NCBI GenBank assembly: GCA_963930775.1
Contig: OZ005692.1
Span: 6,062,135 to 6,126,134 of the forward strand
Direction: 5' to 3'
DNA length: 64,000 bases
Source: Cliona cf. orientalis
Lineage: Eukaryota; Porifera; Demospongiae; Clionaida; Clionaidae
The notes under the pieces are model-generated. The model ran no database searches. It saw only the letters and a program-made list of their open reading frames with translations, and was not told the origin of the DNA. Of this stretch, positions 15,301 through 27,300 are shown in pieces; within the stretch, counting starts at the first letter, position 1; the number at the start of each line of letters is the position of its first letter. The translations under genes and the position numbers were made by a program.

Positions 15301-18300
15301 ATTGCATGCACGTGTATGCGCATGATGACCACTACCTTACGCATTCAAATCCCTCCTCATCACCCCACAAATATATATATATTACGTATATGTAGAAACT
15401 GGTTGTTAAGCGCTGCTCGCTGCATGTTAAGCGCATACTTTTTATTAAGCGCATAGTTTTGTGCGAGCTTTACCGCTCTTTGTTAGGCACATATGCCCAG
15501 CAAGCCAGCTGAACGACTAGCGATCAGTTACATGAGCCCAGAAAGAAGGCTAGAAGTAGGCTGGAGAATAAAACGTCGAGAATTACGCTCTCTAGTCGCT
15601 TCTTGGCCACCGTTGTAGGCCTTTCTACCCTCGACACGTTCTTTATGCCCGCCCCACCTACCGTGTTTTAGCACTTTTAATTTAGTGCATGCTTCCTGTT
15701 AAGCGCATATTTTCTTGCTGCCACGTGTTATAAGCACATGCACTTAACAACCAGTTTCTATGGTATTATTATATACATATAAAACCGCTTCCTGTCTCTG
15801 GGGCTAGCCCGAATTAATTAATTCCTTGTGGATGGACATCTCTGTGAAATTTGCACCTTCAAAAATTTCCTGCTATACATAGTATCACAATCTGTGACAT
15901 CTAAATACTTTATGTAGGAAGCAAGCCTTGAAGAAAAGGTTTCGGAGAAGCTCAGGGAAAGAAAAGAAAGGTACCTTATAAATGAAGCATTATATATAAT
16001 ATTGTGCAAAAGCCTTGGCACATGCTTGTCTATAGGCCTATAGCTTTTAGCGTAGATGCTTGCTATCATGACATGAACTGGAGTAACTACAGGAGTATAT
16101 GTGCCCAGTATGACATAATAATATTATACCACTCACCATGGCCTAGCTGGATAAACATGCATGCTAATGCATGTCATCATCATGACTCAGCAAGTAAGCT
16201 ATCAACTTAAGCCATGCCTATAGCCTACCCTAGGCCTGGAGTCAAAGAAATTCAGACAATCATCGCTTTTAGTTCATGGTTGATATACGGTGCCATTTGT
16301 AGTCGATCATTTCAAGAACCATTTTGTCGATCATCGTGGTATAGGCAAATAACGTCATACGTATACATGTATCTCCTACATGAAGTACAATATATATCAA
16401 ATTAAGCCTGCACTTTGAACGTACCGTATAGCCGGAAATATTGGCGGGCATTAAATTTGGCGGTTGAGCCCAAAATCGCTATCGAAAGAATATTGGCGGA
16501 TTTAAATTTGGTGGTTCGGTACGGGATCGCCATATGTATATATGCGAGTAGGAAATTTTGGCAGATTTTAATTTGGCTGTTGTAATAATAGACAGCCAAA
16601 CCGCCAAATTTAATTCCCCGCCAAATTTTCCGGCTATACGGTATACAGTCGAGCCTCCGAACAAAGGACACCTTGGGAACGGGCCTCTTGTCCTTTGCTC
16701 GGAGGTTGTCCCTATCTTGGAGGTTCATGATTTTTCAATCCATTTTGATTGTATTATCCTTAACAAGTTAGTAAATGCACTGAAATATATGATAAGAGCA
16801 GTAGAGGTGATAATCAAGTGGTTGGTATATTCTGTTTTCAGTGTCAACATAGCACAGGCTGAATTTTTTGTTTCTGAAGTACTGGCTACTCCAAAATCGT
16901 TATCGAATATTATTATCGCGCATGCGGCATAATATCGCGGCCGCCTAGATTGCGGCAAAGGTGGGCGTGGCATCATTAATTTAAGGGCGTGGTTTCCGGA
17001 TGTCCGCTATTTAGAGGCAGTTTTGCATTGAAAAGTCACGGCTTGGATCTTGAGTTTGTCTGCTGTCCGGAATCGAGAAGCGTCCGCTTCTCGGAGGTTG
17101 CTAATATACTATAACTATGCTAAATTCAATTGGTAACATGGCACTTGTCCACTGTAGAGAGGTTGTCCGCTTCTCGGAGGGTCCGTTATCAGAGGCTCGA
17201 CTGTACATGTACTGTTCCATGCAGGTATGTGTCTGCTAGTATGGTAACAGATAGACACACAGAATGACTACACTGTAATCTTCGTCCAGAGGCTTACTTA
17301 TATTACTGAGACGTTTCCATATGATGTATGGTAGGAATATTATATTGCAGAGTGTGCATAGCGATTAAGTCATATAATTTAGTGCAGAATTACTACTTGC
17401 TTCTTTATGTGCTTTAGACTTTCAAAAACTTAAATTTCTAATTATAAAGCCCGCTAGCGTGCTTTATAGTCAATTTAATAATGTCTATGCAATATTGGCC
17501 ATATTGAGCACGCTGTACATGTACCGGATATAAAGCACGGACGGTGCCTTTGATGCTATATGGCTTCATACAATAATTATCAATTGATATTTAGGATATT
17601 ATTGTAATTATGTCAATCGACTCAGATCGAATCACTATTATGTATTCTTGCCCAATTTTATTAGCCATTCCAGCTGTGCACGCATTCTATTCCTGCATAC
17701 CATAATATTACCATAGAATCCCGCGATTACGCCGCCCCCCCCCCCCCCCCTTTGTGCATGTTAGCATTGGGCAAAGTGGGGAGGGGGCTTATATGTGGGA
17801 TCCTTACATTTCCATGTGACGACCATTACCGATCGTTGAATGCCACGTGGGCGCACGATCCCTACTAGTCTCGTCCCCAGACCCCACCCTCGGGTCTGTA
17901 GATCCCTAGCCCTACATGCAGCGCATCTGACCCATTGCACGTGACGTCACGGGGCGCGCGCAGGACAAACTGGAACCATTTTCTATGGCAAGAATGTACA
18001 AAGGCTGCCTTTGCCGCTCGTTTGCAATGAAGGTAAGCATCCATTTTTCTCGTGGTTGCAGTATGTTTGACTAACCACAGCGTGCTTCGAAGTATCGTTT
18101 TGCTGGCTGGCGTCCATGCACAACGATAGACGACAGCCAGCAAAACGATAGAGCAATAGCACCACTTTAATAGCGCTTGCTAGTACAAGTTTACATAGAC
18201 ACTTGTACTCCAAAATGGCGGCCATTGGAGGACAATTTATGGAGTTTTACGGATTTTTCTTATACGTGCAATGGGTCTATTCTTTCTCTGGCTATTTGAT

Positions 18301-21300
18301 GGCCAAAATTCAACAAAGTAAGGCACAAATAGCTAGTTTGCTAGCTGTAGCTACTGTTTTTATTGGCTTATAATTATGGGCTCTAATATTTACATTTTAT
18401 AGTCAGGGAGGGGGGGTGCATACGTGAGATAAAACTACCTATTGTAGTAAAATTGCAGGAGGGGGCTTATGCGCCAGGGGGGCGTATTTGCGGGATTCTA
18501 CTGTATTCCAATAGTCCAATCCAGTTTAATATATGCAAGAAATTAGAATGGAGCGATCAATAACCTTGCAGAAAAATACACATTTTTCAAATTTTTCCAT
18601 GCGCTCTAGTTAAAATAAGTACGGTATATTATACCATATATGGTGGATAATTTTCGTGGAAAGTCCGAAAAGGCCCTCAAAATTAATTTTCGTGGTTTTA
18701 AATTTCGTGACAGCAACCAGTCTAGGGGCGTGGCACTGCTGCACAAGCGATGATGTAATCGATGCACGTGCTCGATTTCGCTCGCGCTCGTAATACCTAC
18801 AGAGGCTTGGACAAATAGCACGAGATAGAAGAATAATAGTGTCGAAGACACTATCAGCTGGATGACAATGGCTACTGTTGCTTGCTAATACTGGGATCAA
18901 AGTGTTGGCTGCGTTGCCACGATTTTTGTGGCCACGCCCATCATCATGGACTCCGTAGGCATTAATTTTCGTGGGTGGGAAAATTTTGTGATTGCCCTAC
19001 TCAAAATGGAGCGCCTGAAACATGCATGTTTCAGCACATTTCATGCATGGAAGCGACTTTCATGCGTTTTCCATGCATGTTTCATGATAGTTTATGCATG
19101 GAATATACTTTCATGCATGTTTCATGCATGGAAGCTCCGTCCAAGGGTTATTAAAATATGCCTGTAGCTGTACTATGTATATATGCACACATAATGGAAT
19201 ATCCCAGTATCATGGAATGCGCCTGTACTATGCTTGGAATATGCCTGTATCACGCATGGAATACGCCTGTACCACGCATGGAATACGCCTGTATCATGCT
19301 TGGAATACGCTTGTACGACGCATGGAATACACCTGGAACATGCAGGTTTCATGCATGAAACATGCATGAAATTTAGGCACCAATCCATGCATGTAACATA
19401 CCTGAAAAACGCCCCAAATCCCTGCATGTTACATGCATGTTTCAGGAATCATGCATGTAACATGCATGAAATTTCGAATTATTCAATAATTATTGTCACT
19501 GGAAATTTCATGCATGGAAATTTCTGGATTTGGGTGCATGAAATGTGCTGAAATATGCATGTAACATGCATGTTTCAGGCGCTCCATTTTGAGTAGGGTG
19601 CCAAGTCAACCACGAAAATAACGAAAACTAGCACCCCACGAAAATTACCCGCCATACAGTACTCTTGTAAGAGTGGATAAGATAGAGAAGAGAGCATCTA
19701 ACATTTGACTCCAGTATAATATTACCTTGCCTGTAACAGCTTTTTGAAATACTAAGTACACATGCATATGTTTAGTACTACCATTATACTATACAAATAT
19801 CTGTCTGCATGGTGATCTTCGTACAACAAAATTGGCTTTTTAGCAGTTAGATACTGGTACTCTCTTCACCCTCTTATTGTACTCTTGATTCCGGTGATTG
19901 TTGAAATTAGAGGCTACTTCCCATGATTAGGTAAAGAGTGTTGGATAAGTAGGTGTTAAATTTATCTGCATGTGTATTTAAGTGACAGCTCTAAGTCTCT
20001 TGTACTGTATTACAGTCTTCATCAACAGCTGGCAAAGAGTCAATTGATACTTCACCAACAAATTGAGGATTATGAGGTACAACATAATAATATTATTGTT
20101 TATGCATGGCCCCTAGGAATAGCAAAAGGCTCACTTAAAGTTTGCTGCACCCAATTTGGTATATTCTTCCATCATAATGTACCTGCACACATGCATGCAT
20201 GCTAATAGGGTTTCATCTAACAACAAAATTTGGGGTGGAACCGCGATATACGAGTGGGCATTTATAGTGTGCCAAATGCAAATATTTTGGGACTTCTTTT
20301 TTAGACGAGTTTTTTTTAGGAGAATTTCTTTAATTTAATTCCGGCCTCCAGATTGCTTCAGGTAATTTTTGATGAAAAAGAAGCTTATTCTAGTGGTTTG
20401 ATTATTGGACTATCACAAAATAAATGGTCCCCGCTACAAGTGGTCCCCCCCAGACCATCCGTTTCCGCTAAAGTTGGTCCCCCATAGTCACAGGCGGTCC
20501 CCCTTGCACGAGGGTTGGAACATGCAATACAAAGCCTGCCCAAAAGCTATATTTGTTTGGAAGCATACAATGCTTCAACAAACTTTTAACTTCTAAGGTG
20601 AGTTTGCTATCTTTTACCCAGCAGATTTGGAAAAAAAACAACTGAACTTTGGCAGGATGATATATATATTACTGTATTTATTCTAATATAGCTGCGACTA
20701 CTATTAATTTCAGGCTTGCTGGAGTGTGGCTATTAATCGAGGGCGGCTTTTATTTTTGAGCGATACCGCTTGGTGACATTGACATGATAGACTAGTTTTC
20801 AGGACTGATTTCGAATATTCGAGCTATATTATGATAAGAAATAAGCAGCAGAACGAAGCCAGGTTATTTTTCTGCCACGTTTTTGCCTCGAACTAACAAT
20901 CATTCACAAGCTTACCGCAGGAATGCAACATCACTATGCATGCTGTATAAGCTATGCAATTGCGCTGAACAATCTGATTCAAGTTTTGTATAACCATCGG
21001 TTGCAATTGTATGCAATCGCAGCCATAGAGACCAATCAGGTACCAGCTTTGCATGGCTATTTCAGCGCACACCATAAAACAAGAACAGAGTATTCGGTCA
21101 AAGCTCCTTTTCACTCCTTGAGAGTGGGGTTTAGGATGACACTAGAATTGGTGTGGAATTTTTAACAATTAAATGACTGGGAAATAATTCAAGAAACTGC
21201 AGTATTCTTTGATAGTGGGAATACAGTAACTACTTATATCGAGGCAAAGAGAACTGTCTGAATTTATTGAGCTCTCTAGAGCACTTACCCAGCGTGCACT

Positions 21301-24300
21301 GCATAATAATAAACTCACAAGTGCGTCAGTTGGTACAAACATCACAATCCATAGGCGGTGGAAGAAAGTTTGTTTTGGAGGGAAGAGCAAATATTACAGC
21401 AAATACTGGTAATAGTATTAAAAAGATAGCACACTTAAAATTAATTTTTAGGGCCTCACAGTTCAAAGATCATTCATGGCCATGCTATTTTCAGAAACAA
21501 AAAAATGTTGGAAAATGTGCACTGTGATTGATACTTGAAGCTATTTGAGGCAGTTTTTGTGGGTATCTTGATGTATTTGCTATGAAACAAGCTACTTTAA
21601 TTTGTGTTGTCACTATTGTTGGTAAATGCATTGTGCTTTCTGTTCATGCGCACAACTACCGTATTCGCTCGATCAGACGCCGCGGCTACTATTTATTTCA
21701 TCGCCCGAGTTTGTGCGGCGTTTATTTGAGAGTGGCGACTATTCGAGAGAGGCGTTTATTAATACCAGTAGCTAGCTGCCAGAGAGGCAATCCTTAGAGA
21801 AACGGTCGATTGACACCACTGATCTAGGAGATTCTGGCCCCTTTGCTGATGTAGAAGAAGGTTAGAACTTGTTCTAGACGGTTTATTGTGTATCTGCCAT
21901 CGAAAAAACGAGTCGCGAGGCATGTCCATGTGCTGGTGACACCGTATTCTCGAATAGTAGGCGTGGCGCGGCTACTATTCGAGAGCGGCGACTATTTCGT
22001 TCAGCACTTTCGGAGGTGCAGCGACAATTCGAGAGTGGCGTCTGATCGAGCCAATACGGTATATAATAAATATATACCATAGTGTCCCGGGCAAGCGCCC
22101 ACTCCTGGGTAAGTGTCCACGCACCTCATTTCAAGGGGACAATAATATAGCAACTTCTATATGAACATATGGAAATTATGTCCTGGGTAAGTGCCCATGT
22201 GGGCCAAAATTGCAATGCATTTTTAAGCACCCATGGGCGCTTGCTTACCCAGTGATATGAACTGGTAAAGATTGTCGAAGTGTTTCTCATGACATATATA
22301 GCACGTATATATACTGTTTGGCTGCTATGTATCCATAACCGGATCCGCTGAATCAGATCATGACTCGCCCCTTGCTAGGAGCTGACTTTGTACGCTCCAA
22401 CTCCCTCCTCATTGATCTCAAAGGTAATTAAGCGACTTGTGGATGCAGCAACTTCCCACTCGGCCCAACCACAGCTCCTGCTCCCCATCTTGATGTCATC
22501 TCCACATCCACCAACCAGTATGACATGCTGCTGGCAGAGTTTCCGGATATCACAACACCCAACTTCGTTCAATCTCCTACCAAGCATGGTATAGAGCACT
22601 TCATCATTATCAGAGGCCCGCCTATTCATGCTTGGGCCTGCCGCCTACCCCCGGAGAAGTTAGCAGCTGCCAAATCTGAGTTTGACAGAATGGAAGCCAT
22701 GGGCATCTGACACAAAGTGTGCGAGTTGAGAGAGATATTATTCTGGTTGTGCAGTAGAATCCATGGACTTTATATACAGAGGCTAACAGCCCTAGTCTTA
22801 CACACAAGAGACGGTACAATTAAATATAATTAGTGTTCAATAGCGCAGCCAGGGCTACATGTTCAACAGAATATTTATTTCTTTTGTCACATCCCTCCCT
22901 CCTCAGTTTGAGGTTGGTGTCCTTGTGACAGCCCATCAGTATTCTGGTGTTTGGTGCCGGGCCTATATTGGACCTCAAACTTGAACTGTTGTAGACATAC
23001 TGCCCACCTGGTCAGTTGCTGGTTGGAACTTTTCATATTCTTCAGCCAGGTCAGAGGTCGGTGATCCGTCACCAAGGTGAATGGTTGCCCATAGAGAGAG
23101 TGTTCGAAGAACTTCAAGCCCCAAACTACCGCTAAGCATTCTTTCTCAATGGTGGAGTGCCGGGTCTCTCTTGGCTTCAGCTTCCTGCTGGCATAGGCAA
23201 CCAGATGTTCTTCTCCATCTTCGCCTGTTTCGTTGAGCACGGCCCCTAGACCAACATCTGAGGCATCCGAGTGGACACTGAATTGCTTGTTCACCTCAGG
23301 AACTTTCAGGATAAGTGGCTTTATCAGCTTGGTCTTTAGGTTTTGGAATGCCCGTTTACACTCTTGCGTCCATAACACTCGCTCTGGCTGCCTTGGTCAG
23401 TGGGGTGGCAATTGTTGCGAAGTCTGGGAAAAATTTGCGGTAATAGCTGGTGAGGCCGATGAAAGAGTTAACTTCGGATTTTGTTTCCGGTCTCCTAGAA
23501 TCTTTCACTGCCTCAAGCTTATGTGGTTCCGGCAGCAGCTCACCATTCCCAATAATGTGGCCAAGATAGTGGACTTTGTTTAGGCCAAACTGGCACTTAG
23601 GTACGTAGCTTGAGTGTTAGCCCTGCTTGCAACAAGCAGCTAAACACCTTACGCAGATGTTGAAGGTGCTCAACCAGAACGACTGGTAAAGCCCAGGCGC
23701 TAGCCGAGGGCTAGCTCCAACATCTTATCAATCTCCTTCTTTACTACTTCTCTCATAGCAAGTGGGACTCTGTAGGGAGCGTCACTGACATCCACAGTGT
23801 GCTCCGTAACCGTTGTGCGACCAAGAGTGGTGCCAGAAGTGGACCTCGCCATCTTTTTTCTCAACCAGAACAACTGGTAAACCCCAGGCGCTAGCTGAGG
23901 GCTAGTTCCAACATCTAATCAATCTCCTTCTTTACTACTTCTCTCATAGCAAGTGGGACTCTGTAGGGATGCAGCGGTCTGATAGGCGTAGCGTCACCAA
24001 CATCCAGTGTGCTCCATAACCGTTGTGCGACCAAGAGTGGTGCCAGTGACCCCGTGGGACTCCTGTAGTAGCTTCTCTATTTCCAATGCTTGGTCTGTGG
24101 TGAGGTGAGTGGTTGCTCCCCTTGGTAGCTCCTGTTGAGAGCTCGTCTCCAGTAGATATTCTTCCTCCAGCTCATCATCGCCGTGGCAGTCAGTGTCCTC
24201 TGTGCCAAGTGCTGTGATGTGGAACTGTCATCATGGTGCCATTTCTTTAGAAGGTTAATGTGATACACTTTCCTCTCCCGTCTTCGGCCTGGTCTCCGTA

Positions 24301-27300
24301 CTTCGTAGTCGATAGGAGTGACTTTCTTGGTGATCTTGTATGGTCCTGACCATTGTAGCTGGAGCTTATTCTGCCTGATAGGTAGGACAAGTACTTCATC
24401 TCCCACCTCGAGTGACTGCACTGTCACCTTCTCATCGTATGCTCTCTTCTGTCTCCGCTGAGCTTTTTGGAGGTTGGCCTTCACCAAGCACGCCATTTCT
24501 TCCAGACGTTCTCTCATCTGAATCAAGTGGGTGACTTCAGTAGTCTTCTCAGACTCCTCCTCAGCCCACACCTCTCTGAGAACATCCAGAGGACCCCGCA
24601 CTCGTCTTCCATACAAGAGTTCAAACGGAGAAAATCCGGTCGATTCCTGGGGGGCTTCCCTGTACGCAAAGAGCAAATATGGAAGATACTCATCCCAGTC
24701 TCCAAGCGTGGGTGACCATCTTCTGTAGATCAGTCCGCCACAGTAGAAGAATGTTGCCCTTCCTTGGCCTGCATCCCATTTCTGTGATGATGCCAGCTCT
24801 CTGACCTTCTGTAGGGTTGGGTCAGTCAGTTGCCAGTCTCTCAGCTGTAGGGGTGTTGCTTGCAGAACCTCATCATGGCTGGACCATTTCCCTCCCGGCT
24901 TTCCATCTCTGATTGAGATGAACCCTCCAAGCCTGGCTGCTGACCTACAGCTCCTATGTGTCACAGTAGAGGGGTCATCACGTCTCATCACGACATCCAC
25001 TGGTACATTTGGGACCAGTTGATGCTTATCTCATCACCATGTATGCACTGCACTCTTACGGTTTCTTGACTCCACTTGTCTGGGTCCACCAGACTTGCTC
25101 TTGCAATGGACACCTCACTACCAGTGTCAAGGAGAATCTGAACATCCTTGCCATCCAGTTGACCTTTCCTTAGTGCCAGTGGAGTAGCCATCAGTACTGG
25201 ACTATCAGCCCTTTCACTACCTTGTGTCTTCCTGTTTGGGCAAGAAATAGTAATATGACCATACCTTCCACACTCCCAGCAGAGAATGTCTCCCTTGGAG
25301 TTCGTCTTGCTGCGCTGGATTCCCGGCCCTGCTCTGGGTGGTGGACCTTGAGGCTTCATCTTTCCCACATATGCCCCACTACCAGCATTTGAAGTCTGAT
25401 CTAGTCCTTGCTGCTGCCGCTGCACAGCTCCACCCCTGCTTGCCATACGAGCCAGCTCATAGTTATCCACCATCTCGGATGCCTCCTTAATGGTCTTAGG
25501 CTTGCCCTCTCTCACTCGAACAGCCATGTCCTTTGGCAGTGCCTGCAAAAATTTCTCCAGAAGAACGAGCTCTCTCAGCTCTGTCCCTTCAGCAGCCCTC
25601 TCCCAGCGTCCCAGAAGATCAGCGAGTCATTCTCCAAAATTGTGGTATGACTCAGTTGGCTTCCTTATCTCCAACCTGAATCTCTGCCGATACGTTTCAG
25701 CATTCACATCATACCGCTTGAGGATGGCTGCCTTCACCGAGTTGTAATCTTTTGCACTTGCCGGTGCAAGCGCTGAGTAGCTGTCTAGAGCATCGCCTGA
25801 GAGTAGGCCCGCTAACTGAGTGGCCCATGTCTCCTTAGGCCACTCCTGCTGGGTAGCAACTCGCTCGAACATGTTGAGATAGCTCTCTACATCATCTTTC
25901 TCTATGAATTTCTGCAGCAAGGGCTTGGGTAGTTTCGCTGTTCTGCGAGCTTCCTCTGCCACAATGTGCCCTCTCTCCTGCTGCTCACTCATTCTCACCA
26001 TTAACTCTCTCTGGCACCCTTGCTCCACTGCTCCTGGTGTTGCTGCTGGCCTTGCATCCAGGCCATCTGCTCCTGCTGCATTCTCAGGATTAGCTCAAAG
26101 AGCTCTCCTGTTGAAGGGCCTGTTGGAAATCCTCCCCGTACTCCAGGGTCCTTAGCCTCATGTACCACCTCTATCAGGGCTGCAATCAGCTCTTCTTTCT
26201 TCTTTGTGTGGATTGCAGTGTGCCTCTCAGCACACATCTCTCGTAATTTCTCAATGGTCAACCCACATAGCTCCTCTCTTGTGGCCATAATCTCTCAGAG
26301 CCTTCTTCATCAGTGAGATATTACGAGGCTATCCCACCGCTGCCACCAAAATGACACACAGTGTGCGAGTTGAGAAAGATATTATTCTGGTTATGCAGCA
26401 GAATGCATGGACTTTATATACAGAGGCTAACAGCCCTAGTCTTATACACAAAAGACGGTACAATTAAATACAATTAGTGTTCAATAGTGTTCAATAGCGC
26501 AGCCAGGGCTACATGTTCAATAGAATGTTTATCTTTCTTTCATCATAGCATCATACGTAGGTCATCCAGTTCCTGGGCATCACCCTTACACATGGTGCCG
26601 AAATCTTCTGGGGGCTGGTGTCCTTGTGGAGACTACCGACGACTCGATGATGCCACAGTTCCTAACAGATATCCAGTACCCCACATACAGGATTTCTCCG
26701 CCCACCTTGCTGGCAAGACTGTATTCTCCAAGGTTGATCTCATCCAAGGCTACCACCAGATTCCGGTGGCTACTGAAGATATCCCCAAAACAGCAATCAT
26801 TACTCCTTTTGGGCTCTTTGAATTCCTCAGGATGCCATTTGGTCTAAAGAATGCTGCCAAAGCCTTCCAACGGCTGATGGATACTGTCTGTCAGGGCCTG
26901 GAATTTGCCGTCATGTACATCGATGATATTGGTTGCAAGCAAGGATATCGGGGCGCACAAGCAACACCTTCACCTGCTGTTTCAGCGACTTCAGGAGCAA
27001 GTGCCAATTTGGACTAGACACTCTCGACTTTCTCGGACACCGCATCACTAGCACTTGTATCATGCCACTACCTGAAAAGGTGGATGCCATCACCCGATTC
27101 GAACAATCAATCACTATCAAAGGTCTGCAAGAATTTGTGGGCATGGTCAACTTCTACCGCAGATTCCTCCCGGGTGCTGCACAGATGATGATACCACTCT
27201 TTGAAGCATTGACAGGGAAGCCGAAGAAACTTGCCTGGAACGATGCAATGGTGAAGGCCTTTCAAGGCACTAAGAAGGCATTGGCAGAGGCAACCCTGCT

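Larger units (their letters stand above)
22708..26547 (-). mobile_element. Ty3/Gypsy retrotransposon (inner element), Gmr1-like gene order
   Basis: The element is bounded by two LTRs and flanked by GCATC at 22703-22707 and 26548-26552. On the minus strand the order is gag, zinc knuckle and protease, integrase C-terminal half, RT start, RT end, RNase H, LTR. A polypurine tract (GAGGAGGGAGGGA) precedes the 3' LTR. Integrase upstream of RT is the order described for Gmr1-like Ty3/Gypsy elements. The integrase core and RT palm are deleted and the frames are broken, so it is defective. Confidence 0.9.

Noticed and set aside
17941..18221. A CRE site and a YY1-like ATGGCGGC start suggesting a promoter and a small gene
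   Set aside because: Both lie inside the family G inverted-repeat element, and the short peptide they would start is similar to sequence in another repeat copy near 11453-11530.
19094..19551. Several overlapping ORFs on both strands with repeated HAW, MEYAC and similar words
   Set aside because: They arise from the ATGCATG words and minisatellite of the palindromic element. Coding on both strands at once with repeated short words is an artefact.
21249..21318. A possible coiled-coil exon ([19 protein letters not shown])
   Set aside because: The exons at 20016-20076 and 29236-29307 already join in phase 0. The sequence GAGCTCTCTAGAGCACTTAC resembles the start of repeat family L, and the acceptor is poor.
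24467..24728. Plus-strand ORFs inside the inner retroelement
   Set aside because: They are shadows of the minus-strand integrase frame, which carries the family motifs.
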